Source: Psychrobacillus sp040274765 (GTDB taxonomy: Bacteria > Bacillota > Bacilli > Bacillales_A > Planococcaceae). From it: a stretch of DNA of 11,707 nt. Where the stretch lies: NCBI GenBank assembly GCA_040274765.1, contig JBEMAY010000081.1:1-11707 (forward strand). Direction: 5' to 3'. The notes under the pieces were generated by a model that saw nothing but the letters and a program-made list of their open reading frames with translations, was not told the DNA's origin and did no database searches. Made by a program: the position numbers and the translations under genes. Shown here in pieces: positions 6,392 to 11,707 of this stretch (positions within the stretch are counted from its first letter, which is position 1; each line of letters opens with the position of its first letter).

Positions 6392-6949
6392 TTATTTACG
6401 TTCATAAGGAAATGCATCCGCTATTTCAGCATAGGGATTTTGTGGATTGATATGATCATAAAACATAATTCCATTTAAGTGATCTAACTCATGTTGGAAG
6501 GCAATAGCAGCCAGACCCTTTAGGCGTTTTTTAAATGGAGTTCCATCAGGATAAAAGCCAGTTGCTGTAATGCGAGCATATCGCGGAACATACCCCTCAA
6601 TAACTTCGTCTACAGATAGACAGCCTTCTCCAGAGGCTATATATGTTTTTTCAACTGAATGGCTAATAATTTTCGGATTAACTGCGACAAAGCTAACTTC
6701 TTGATCGTTCTCATCGTTTAGATGCAAAGCAAACATTCTTTTAGAAACGTTTACTTGTGGCGCAGCAATTCCAATTCCAGGACGAAGGTTGTATTTTTTC
6801 ACCATTTCATCATCTTGGCTATTTATAACGTACTCTAATAAATCTTTCGCTAGAGCTTTTTCATCCTCCGTTAGTGGGAAGGAAAGCTCCTCCGTTTTCT
6901 TGCGTAGAGTAGGATGTCCATCTCTAATAATGTTAGACATTAAAATCAT
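6392..6949 (-). CDS. def: Peptide deformylase
   Basis: Removes the formyl group from the N-terminal methionine of new proteins; an Fe/Zn metalloenzyme acting at the ribosome exit. All three motifs are present in the 185-residue protein: GIGIAAPQ (58-65), EGCLS (108-112, metal ligand Cys110) and HELDH (153-157, ligands His153 and His157, catalytic Glu154). The long loop between the start and motif 1 is typical of the Gram-positive type 2 enzymes (DefB/YkrB-like). The frame extends to an ATG at 6973, but that lies at the predicted transcription start and has no ribosome site. AAAGGA lies about 9 bases before the ATG at 6949, and the length then matches DefB. The gene is on the opposite strand to its neighbours and ends at a shared terminator. 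Confidence 0.95.
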   Translation of the reverse strand: MILMSNIIRDGHPTLRKKTEELSFPLTEDEKALAKDLLEYVINSQDDEMVKKYNLRPGIGIAAPQVNVSKRMFALHLNDENDQEVSFVAVNPKIISHSVEKTYIASGEGCLSVDEVIEGYVPRYARITATGFYPDGTPFKKRLKGLAAIAFQHELDHLNGIMFYDHINPQNPYAEIADAFPYERK

Positions 6950-6979
6950 CTTGATCGTCCTTTCAAATTTCATATTTCT

Positions 6980-7008
6980 ATTATATCGAATTATGTCGTT
7001 TTACTAAA
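6980..7008 (-). promoter_or_regulatory. Probable SigA promoter of def
   Basis: The minus strand has a perfect TATAAT (6980-6985) and, 17 bases upstream, TTTAGT (7003-7008, 3 of 6 matches). The predicted start near 6973 gives a leader of about 24 bases to the ATG at 6949. Confidence 0.5.
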
Positions 7009-7028
7009 CAAAAAGGTATATAAGTCAG

Positions 7029-7057
7029 TTGAATTTCCTAACTAGAACAATTATAGT
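7029..7057 (+). promoter_or_regulatory. Probable SigA promoter of ykyA
   Basis: TTGAAT (7029-7034), a 17-base spacer and TATAGT (7052-7057) match the housekeeping consensus at 4 and 5 of 6 positions. The predicted start lies about 20 bases before the ATG at 7084. It is divergent from the def promoter. Confidence 0.6.
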
Positions 7058-7083
7058 TGAAAATGGGTATAGGAGGTTACGGA

Positions 7084-7728
7084 ATGAAAAAATTAATATT
7101 TGTGGTTTCTTTCATGTCACTTTTACTATTGTCTGCCTGTTCTTTTGGAGAAAGTACTCAGGAAAAATTATCAAATGTTTTAACTGATATTTATGAGGCA
7201 GAAGAAGGCTATAGAGAAGTTCAGGCTTCCTTAAAGGAAACAGAGTTAAAGGAACAGGAAAACTTTAAAAGCATGATGGAACTAACTCAAGACCAAAAAG
7301 ATGAGCTTAGTGCTCAGGTAGAGGCAACCGCTAGCCTGTTAGAAGAACGTTTAACGTTGGTGGAGAAAGAAAAAGACTCGATTGTGAAAGCGAAAGAGAA
7401 GGTTGCCGACTTAGAGTCTATTATTTCTGATGCAAAAGAAGAATCGGAAAAAGAAAGTATCCGTTCGGTAGAAGATGCTTTTAATAATCGGTACGATGCT
7501 TATAATAAGCTTGTAGAACAATATAACTCTCTTGCTAGCTTACAAGACGCTCTCTATACTATGCTTATAGACGAAGAAGCGGACGTTTCTAAAATTCAAG
7601 AACAAGTTGCCCAGGTCAATGAACAAAACGAAGCAGTACAACAAGCAGTGCAAGAGTTCAATGATTTAACTACACATTTAAACGACGTAAAAGATCAGGC
7701 CTTTTCTACACTTCAAAAAGAAGAATAA
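7084..7728 (+). CDS. ykyA: YkyA-family lipoprotein
   Basis: A 214-residue exported lipoprotein of the YkyA family, annotated in databases as putative cell-wall-binding; its biochemical role is unknown. The signal peptide runs from MKKLIF through a leucine-rich core to the lipobox LSAC, with the lipidated cysteine at residue 19. The mature part is almost entirely charged heptad-like helix (about residues 25-210), rich in Glu, Lys, Gln and Ala, and should form long coiled coils. Start choice: AGGAGG (7071-7076) lies 7 bases before the ATG at 7084. An earlier in-frame ATG at 7057 has no ribosome site and would spoil the signal peptide. In Bacillus this gene typically sits just before pdhA, as here. 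The terminator after it separates it from the pdh genes. Confidence 0.88.
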   Translation: MKKLIFVVSFMSLLLLSACSFGESTQEKLSNVLTDIYEAEEGYREVQASLKETELKEQENFKSMMELTQDQKDELSAQVEATASLLEERLTLVEKEKDSIVKAKEKVADLESIISDAKEESEKESIRSVEDAFNNRYDAYNKLVEQYNSLASLQDALYTMLIDEEADVSKIQEQVAQVNEQNEAVQQAVQEFNDLTTHLNDVKDQAFSTLQKEE

Positions 7729-7757
7729 TAGACATTAAACAGCCTTATGAATAACTG

Positions 7758-7803
7758 CCCCGCAAATGTTAGTAACATAATTAACATTTGCGGGGTATTT
7801 TTA
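7758..7803 (+). terminator. Intrinsic terminator of ykyA
   Basis: CCCCGCAAATGTTA (7758-7771) and TAACATTTGCGGGG (7782-7795) form a perfect 14-pair stem with a 10-base loop. TATTTTTA follows. It should insulate pdhA from ykyA transcription. Confidence 0.93.
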
Positions 7804-7865
7804 TATTTAGGCTCTGACAAAGGGTAGGATTGATTTATATGATGCAAAAAAAATTAAAGCAGAAG

Positions 7866-7895
7866 GTTGATTTCCGCACCAACCGGACGCTTTCC
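7866..7895. repeat. Fragment resembling a Bacillaceae intergenic repeat
   Basis: The stretch GTTGATTTCCGCACC followed by GGACGCTTTCC resembles the end of a dispersed repeat I recall from Bacillaceae and Planococcaceae genomes (GTTGATTTCCGC...GGACGCTTTCCGCGG type). Only about 30 bases are left and the rest of the element is missing. The match is from memory and was not searched. Confidence 0.45.
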
Positions 7896-8073
7896 TCTCA
7901 GTGAGAGATAAGCTCAACATCATAAGTAAAAACATATAAAAACTGGTTAATAATGGTCAGGTTGTAACGGAAAGTGAATCACTAGAATTATTATTAGAGT
8001 TATCCTATTAATATCTTTAAGGTGTTTCTATGAGCATAAAAATAAAAAATGTGTAAAAAATAGGAGAGGTGGT

Positions 8074-8231
8074 ATGTATATCGAAAAGGTGGTTTATATA
8101 CCAGTATAGAAATTCTGTTTGAAAAAGGTGCTAAAGGTGTAATAAAGATTAGACGAGTTCTTCAAACTGATATAGTACAGTTTAAATTAATGAGTAGTAC
8201 AGAATTAAAAGTTTTTAATATTCTAATATAA
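8074..8231 (+). pseudogene. Frameshifted, truncated gene remnant, possibly retropepsin-like aspartyl protease
   Basis: AGGAGAGG (8062-8069) precedes an ATG at 8074 that reads MYIEK and then runs out of frame to a stop at 8107. If one A is restored in the AAAA run at 8084-8087, the frame continues as GGLYTSIEILFEKG and on to a TAA at 8229-8231, about 52 residues. The join MYIEK-GGLYTSIEI resembles, from memory, the start of small retropepsin-like proteins of Bacilli (a pattern like GLLFTSIEI before the DTG active site). The active-site DTG is not preserved: the expected place reads LQTDIV. The remnant is also far shorter than that family. The gene is dead or the shift is a sequencing error; family assignment is tentative. 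Confidence 0.4.
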
Positions 8232-8289
8232 AAATGGTAGAGTTTTAGATGATTGACCGACCATTTATTCTTGAGTATACTAAGAAGTA

Positions 8290-8310
8290 ATTGATATTGT
8301 ACCAATCAAT
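8290..8310. promoter_or_regulatory. Inverted repeat upstream of pdhA, possible operator
   Basis: ATTGAT (8290-8295) and ATCAAT (8305-8310) are a perfect inverted repeat with a 9-base spacer, about 43 bases before the pdhA ATG. A weak promoter-like pair overlaps it: TTGTAC (8297-8302), 17 bases, TATTTT (8320-8325). The repeat could bind a regulator or be chance in AT-rich DNA. Confidence 0.25.
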
Positions 8311-8352
8311 GTGCAACTTTATTTTAATACAGAGAAAAAGGAGAGGTGCTTT

Positions 8353-9465
8353 ATGGCTTCAAACAAAGAAAACCAGTTTGACCCAATGAAAACGCTTCAT
8401 GAAATCGAAGAAAAGTTTGAAATGTTCCAGATTTTAAATGAAGACGGGGAAATTGTTAATGAGCAAGCAGACCCTAATTTATCGGAAGAAGATTTAGTTG
8501 AATTAATGAGTCGTATGGTTTACACAAGAATATTAGATCAACGTTCTATCTCGTTAAATCGTCAAGGGCGTTTAGGATTCTATGCACCTACAGCAGGGCA
8601 AGAGGCTTCCCAACTCGCTTCCCATTTCGCATGTGAAAAAGAAGATTTCATCCTACCAGGCTATCGCGATGTTCCACAAATAGTTTGGCATGGCTTACCA
8701 TTATGGCAAGCATTTTTATTTTCACGTGGTCATTTTATGGGTAACCAAATTCCAGAAGGTGTAAACGTGTTCCCACCACAAATTATTATAGGTGCGCAAT
8801 TTATTCAAGCAGCTGGAGTAGCTTTAGGTATGCAAAAACGCGGTAAGAAATCTATTGCTATTACATATACAGGAGACGGTGGTTCTTCGCAAGGGGACTT
8901 CTACGAAGGTATTAACTTCGCAGGTGCTTTCCGTGTACCAGCAGTGTTTATCGTCCAAAATAACCAGTACGCTATTTCCACTCCTCGTGAGTTACAAACA
9001 GCAGCAAAAACAATTGCACAAAAAGGTATCGCAGCTGGTCTACCAAGTATCGTCGTAGACGGTATGGATCCTCTTGCAGTATATGTTGCAACGAAGGATG
9101 CTAGAGACCGTGCTGTTAAAGGTGAAGGACCAAGTTTAATCGAGACGGTTTGTTATCGATATGGCCCTCATACAATGGCTGGTGATGATCCTACACGCTA
9201 CCGTACATCTGAAACGGATTCAGAATGGGAGAAAAAAGATCCGCTAGTACGCTTCCGCAAGTATTTGGAAGGCAAAGGTATTTGGAACGAAGAAAAAGAA
9301 GCAGAAGTAATTGAGAGAGCAAAAGAAGAAATTAAAGATGCTATCAAAAAAGCAGATTCTGCTCCAAAACAAAAGGTAACTGATTTAATAAATATTATGT
9401 ATGAAGAAAATCCATATAACTTAGATGAGCAATTAGCTTACTATACAGAGAAGGAGTCGAAGTAA
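8353..9465 (+). CDS. pdhA: Pyruvate dehydrogenase E1 component, alpha subunit
   Basis: The alpha chain of the heterotetrameric E1 decarboxylates pyruvate on thiamine diphosphate and passes the acetyl group to the lipoyl domain of E2. The protein has 370 residues, the usual length. The thiamine diphosphate motif begins GDGGSSQGD at 174-182 and ends in QNNQ (202-205). The region RYGPHTMAGDDPTRYR (269-284) corresponds to the active-site loop that is regulated by phosphorylation in mitochondria. A GTG at 8311 opens the frame 14 codons earlier, but AAAGGAGAGG (8338-8346) lies 6 bases before the ATG at 8353 and the family N-terminus fits there. Branched-chain 2-oxoacid E1 is the main alternative; the order pdhA-pdhB-pdhC after ykyA favours pyruvate. 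Confidence 0.96.
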   Translation: MASNKENQFDPMKTLHEIEEKFEMFQILNEDGEIVNEQADPNLSEEDLVELMSRMVYTRILDQRSISLNRQGRLGFYAPTAGQEASQLASHFACEKEDFILPGYRDVPQIVWHGLPLWQAFLFSRGHFMGNQIPEGVNVFPPQIIIGAQFIQAAGVALGMQKRGKKSIAITYTGDGGSSQGDFYEGINFAGAFRVPAVFIVQNNQYAISTPRELQTAAKTIAQKGIAAGLPSIVVDGMDPLAVYVATKDARDRAVKGEGPSLIETVCYRYGPHTMAGDDPTRYRTSETDSEWEKKDPLVRFRKYLEGKGIWNEEKEAEVIERAKEEIKDAIKKADSAPKQKVTDLINIMYEENPYNLDEQLAYYTEKESK

Positions 9466-9468
9466 CCA

Positions 9469-10446
9469 ATGGCACAAATGACGATGATTCAAGCGATTAC
9501 GGATGCTCTCCGTACTGAGCTTAAAAATGATGAAAATGTGTTAGTCTTCGGCGAAGACGTTGGTAATAACGGCGGAGTATTCCGTGCCACTGAAGGGCTA
9601 CAAAAAGAATTTGGGGAAGACCGCGTATTTGATACACCACTTGCAGAGTCAGGTATTGGTGGATTAGCAGTTGGTCTTTCTTTACAAGGGTTCCGTCCAG
9701 TTCCTGAAATTCAGTTTTTTGGTTTCGTATATGAAGTGATGGATTCCATTAGTGGACAATTATCACGCATGCGTTTCCGTACAGGTGGAGCGTTCAATGC
9801 ACCAGTAACAATTCGTTCGCCATTTGGTGGGGGAGTTCACACGCCTGAAATGCACGCGGATAGCTTGGAGCTTTTAATGACTTCTACACCAGGAGTAAAA
9901 GTCGTTATTCCATCCACACCATATGATGCAAAGGGATTATTAATATCTGCTATTCGCGATAATGATCCAGTAATTTTCTTAGAGCATATGAAATTGTACC
10001 GCTCATTCCGTGGCGAGGTTCCAGAGGAAGAATATACTATTCCGCTTGGTAAAGCTGATGTGAAGCGTGAAGGTACAGATTTAACTATTATTGCTTATGG
10101 AGCAATGGTTCAGGAGAGCTTAAAGGCTGCTGAGGAACTAGAAAAAGAAGGTCACTCAGTTGAGGTTGTTGATCTTCGTACTGTACAACCACTAGATATT
10201 GAAACAATTATCGCTTCAGTAGAAAAAACTAATCGTGCGATTGTTGTACAAGAAGCACAAAAACAAGCAGGTATCGCTGCAAACGTGGTAGCAGAAATTA
10301 CGGAGAGAGCAATTCTGAGTTTAGAAGCTCCTGTACTTCGTGTAACAGCACCCGATACTGTATTCCCATTTTCACAAGCAGAGACAGTTTGGTTGCCAAA
10401 CTCTAAAGATATAATCGAAACAGCAAAGAAAGTATTAAATTTCTAA
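9469..10446 (+). CDS. pdhB: Pyruvate dehydrogenase E1 component, beta subunit
   Basis: A 325-residue beta chain of E1, with the pyrimidine-binding transketolase domain in the N-terminal half and the transketolase C-terminal domain from about residue 200. Glu60 in DTPLAESG is the conserved glutamate that activates the thiamine ring. GEDVGNNGGVFRAT (28-41) and the HTPEMHADS stretch further on are typical. The gene starts 3 bases after the pdhA stop. AAGGAG lies inside the end of pdhA (9451-9456), 12 bases before the ATG, a slightly long spacing that coupling would offset. It works as a dimer of alpha-beta pairs on the E2 core. Confidence 0.96.
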   Translation: MAQMTMIQAITDALRTELKNDENVLVFGEDVGNNGGVFRATEGLQKEFGEDRVFDTPLAESGIGGLAVGLSLQGFRPVPEIQFFGFVYEVMDSISGQLSRMRFRTGGAFNAPVTIRSPFGGGVHTPEMHADSLELLMTSTPGVKVVIPSTPYDAKGLLISAIRDNDPVIFLEHMKLYRSFRGEVPEEEYTIPLGKADVKREGTDLTIIAYGAMVQESLKAAEELEKEGHSVEVVDLRTVQPLDIETIIASVEKTNRAIVVQEAQKQAGIAANVVAEITERAILSLEAPVLRVTAPDTVFPFSQAETVWLPNSKDIIETAKKVLNF

Positions 10447-10463
10447 AAGAAACAAACAATAGA

Positions 10464-10470
10464 AAGGGTG
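10464..10470 (+). promoter_or_regulatory. Shine-Dalgarno supporting the TTG start of pdhC
   Basis: AAGGGTG lies 6 bases before the TTG at 10477. No ATG or GTG offers a better match to the family N-terminus, so this site fixes the start. Confidence 0.6.
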
Positions 10471-10476
10471 AGCACT

Positions 10477-11707
10477 TTGGCATTTGAATTCCGCCTACCA
10501 GATATTGGAGAAGGTATACATGAAGGAGAAATCGTTAAATGGTTTGTTAAAGCCGGTGACGAAATAGATGAAGACGATATCCTTTGCGAAGTACAAAATG
10601 ATAAGGCTGTCGTAGAAATTCCTTCACCTGTAAAAGGAAAAGTAACAGAGGTATTAGTTAGCGAAGGAACGGTTGCTGTAGTTGGGGATGTCCTAGTTAA
10701 ATTAGATGCACCGGGCTATGAGGATCTTCAATTTAAAGGAGATCACAGTGGTGAGGAAAAAACGGAGGCACAAGTACAATCTACTTTAGAGGATGGTAAG
10801 GAAGTTGACAAAGAACCAGTAGATGCTTCTAAAAACCAACAACCACCTACTAAGACAGAGGCAAAAGAAACTACTAATGAATCGAAACCAGAGCCAAAAG
10901 GCGATACTCGTGTGATTGCTATGCCTTCTGTTCGTAAATTTGCCCGTGAAAACGATGTGAATATTGCCGACGTAAATGGTACTGGGAAAAATGGACGTAT
11001 TTTAAAAGAAGATATTGAAGCATTTTTATCAGGAGACCAAAAAGTTGAGGCAAGCTCTGCTGCAGTTGAAGAAAAAGAAGAAGCAAAAGCGCAAGAAACA
11101 AAATCTTCTGCACCAGTTAGCTTAGAAGGAGAATTCCCTGAAACTCGTGAGAAGCTTTCACCAATGCGTAAGGCAATTGCAAAAGCAATGGTTAATTCCA
11201 AGCATACAGCACCACATGTAACGCTTATGGATGAAGTGGACGTTACTGAGCTAGTTGCACATCGCAAGAAATTCAAAGAAATAGCTGCAGAGAAAAATAT
11301 CAAGTTAACTTATTTACCTTATGTAGTGAAAGCTTTAGTAAGTACATTGCGAGAATTCCCAGCCTTAAATACTTCGTATGATGATGATACAAATGAAGTT
11401 ATCCAAAAGCATTATTACAACATAGGAATAGCAGCGGATACAGAAAAAGGATTGTTAGTACCTGTTATTAAGAATGCAGATCGTAAATCAGTATTTACAA
11501 TCTCTGACGAAATTAATTCATTAGCTACAAAAGCTCGAGACGGTAAATTATCTCCAGCTGAGATGAAAGGTGCATCATGCTCAATTTCTAATATTGGCTC
11601 TGCTGGTGGACAATGGTTTACACCTGTTATCAATCATCCGGAAGTAGCAATACTCGGAATTGGTCGAATTTCAGAGAAACCTGTAATAAAAAATAGTGAA
11701 ATTGTAG
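10477..11707 (+). CDS. pdhC: Pyruvate dehydrogenase E2, dihydrolipoamide acetyltransferase (3' end outside window)
   Basis: The E2 core takes the acetyl group from E1 and gives it to coenzyme A. The frame starts at TTG 10477 (then AFEFRLPDIGEG), 30 bases after pdhB, and stays open to the window edge, giving 410 codons. One lipoyl domain covers about residues 1-78, with the lipoyl lysine at 43 in QNDKAVVEIP. A charged Glu/Lys/Pro-rich linker follows (about 90-143). The E1/E3-binding domain lies near 145-183 (VIAMPSVRKFAREN), then a second linker, and the acetyltransferase domain begins near 221. The catalytic His-x-x-x-Asp-Gly motif is expected in the missing last 30 or so residues. It differs from a typical Gram-negative E2 in having a single lipoyl domain, as in Bacillus. 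pdhD should follow. Confidence 0.95.
   Translation, partial: MAFEFRLPDIGEGIHEGEIVKWFVKAGDEIDEDDILCEVQNDKAVVEIPSPVKGKVTEVLVSEGTVAVVGDVLVKLDAPGYEDLQFKGDHSGEEKTEAQVQSTLEDGKEVDKEPVDASKNQQPPTKTEAKETTNESKPEPKGDTRVIAMPSVRKFARENDVNIADVNGTGKNGRILKEDIEAFLSGDQKVEASSAAVEEKEEAKAQETKSSAPVSLEGEFPETREKLSPMRKAIAKAMVNSKHTAPHVTLMDEVDVTELVAHRKKFKEIAAEKNIKLTYLPYVVKALVSTLREFPALNTSYDDDTNEVIQKHYYNIGIAADTEKGLLVPVIKNADRKSVFTISDEINSLATKARDGKLSPAEMKGASCSISNIGSAGGQWFTPVINHPEVAILGIGRISEKPVIKNSEIV

Larger units (their letters stand above)
7809..8352. other. Decayed intergenic region before pdhA
   Basis: About 540 bases hold no intact gene. There are three short protein-like stretches: 7940-8011, ending in LELLLELSY; 8074-8231, the frameshifted gene listed separately; and 8249-8290, a 13-codon frame starting MIDRPF. 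A repeat remnant lies at 7866-7895, next to a small palindrome CTCTCA-G-TGAGAG (7895-7907). The pdhA promoter should lie near the right end, but I could not fix it. Confidence 0.55.

Noticed and set aside
8249..8290. 13-codon frame MIDRPF... before pdhA
   Set aside because: No ribosome site, stop immediately upstream in frame, too short; may be another gene scrap.
10743..11303. 186-codon antisense frame over pdhC
   Set aside because: It mirrors the biased Glu/Lys/Ala-rich linker of pdhC; composition (Ser, Phe, Thr rich) is typical of an antisense shadow.
1..11707. tRNA, rRNA, CRISPR array, transposase or phage genes
   Set aside because: None seen by eye on either strand; no regularly spaced repeats and no recognisable mobile-element proteins.

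Overview
The window is low-GC Gram-positive DNA from a spore-former-like bacterium of the Bacillales. The genes resemble Bacillus proteins closely, and Planococcaceae relatives (Psychrobacillus, Lysinibacillus, Sporosarcina type) are a reasonable guess, but the genus is inferred, not proven. The backbone follows the rnjA-rpoY-ykrA-def-ykyA-pdhABC order known from Bacillus subtilis. Accessory genes (Mn catalase, SRPBCC protein, PfkB kinase) and a decayed stretch interrupt it.

Layout. Positions 1-354: non-coding, with a long hairpin and the leader of a manganese catalase gene, whose best start is a TTG at 355. Positions 355-1269: Mn catalase and its terminator. Positions 1270-1490: no recognisable gene. 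Positions 1491-2072: SRPBCC/AHSA1-type protein on the minus strand with terminator and promoter. Positions 2242-4268: minus-strand rpoY-rnjA operon (RNA polymerase epsilon and RNase J1). Positions 4281-4449: a 23-codon, very basic minus-strand peptide gene with its own strong promoter, Shine-Dalgarno and terminator, directly upstream of rpoY. Positions 4502-6222: divergent two-gene operon, a Cof-type HAD phosphatase (ykrA-like) and a PfkB sugar kinase. Position 6313-6353: bidirectional terminator. Positions 6392-6949: peptide deformylase on the minus strand. Positions 7084-7803: YkyA-type lipoprotein and terminator. Positions 7809-8352: about 540 bp of decayed DNA, with a fragment of a Bacillaceae-type intergenic repeat and a frameshifted gene remnant. 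Positions 8353-11707: pdhA, pdhB and a truncated pdhC of the pyruvate dehydrogenase complex.

The genes fall into three working groups. rpoY and rnjA link transcription and RNA decay. The HAD/PfkB pair probably handles a sugar phosphate and its parent sugar. pdhABC convert pyruvate to acetyl-CoA. Most of the window is ordinary housekeeping DNA. The least explained part is the small basic peptide with its terminator in front of rpoY-rnjA, which could be an attenuator-type leader or an independent small protein. Several apparent long reading frames start too early, so corrected starts are given from Shine-Dalgarno placement and family alignment recalled from memory.
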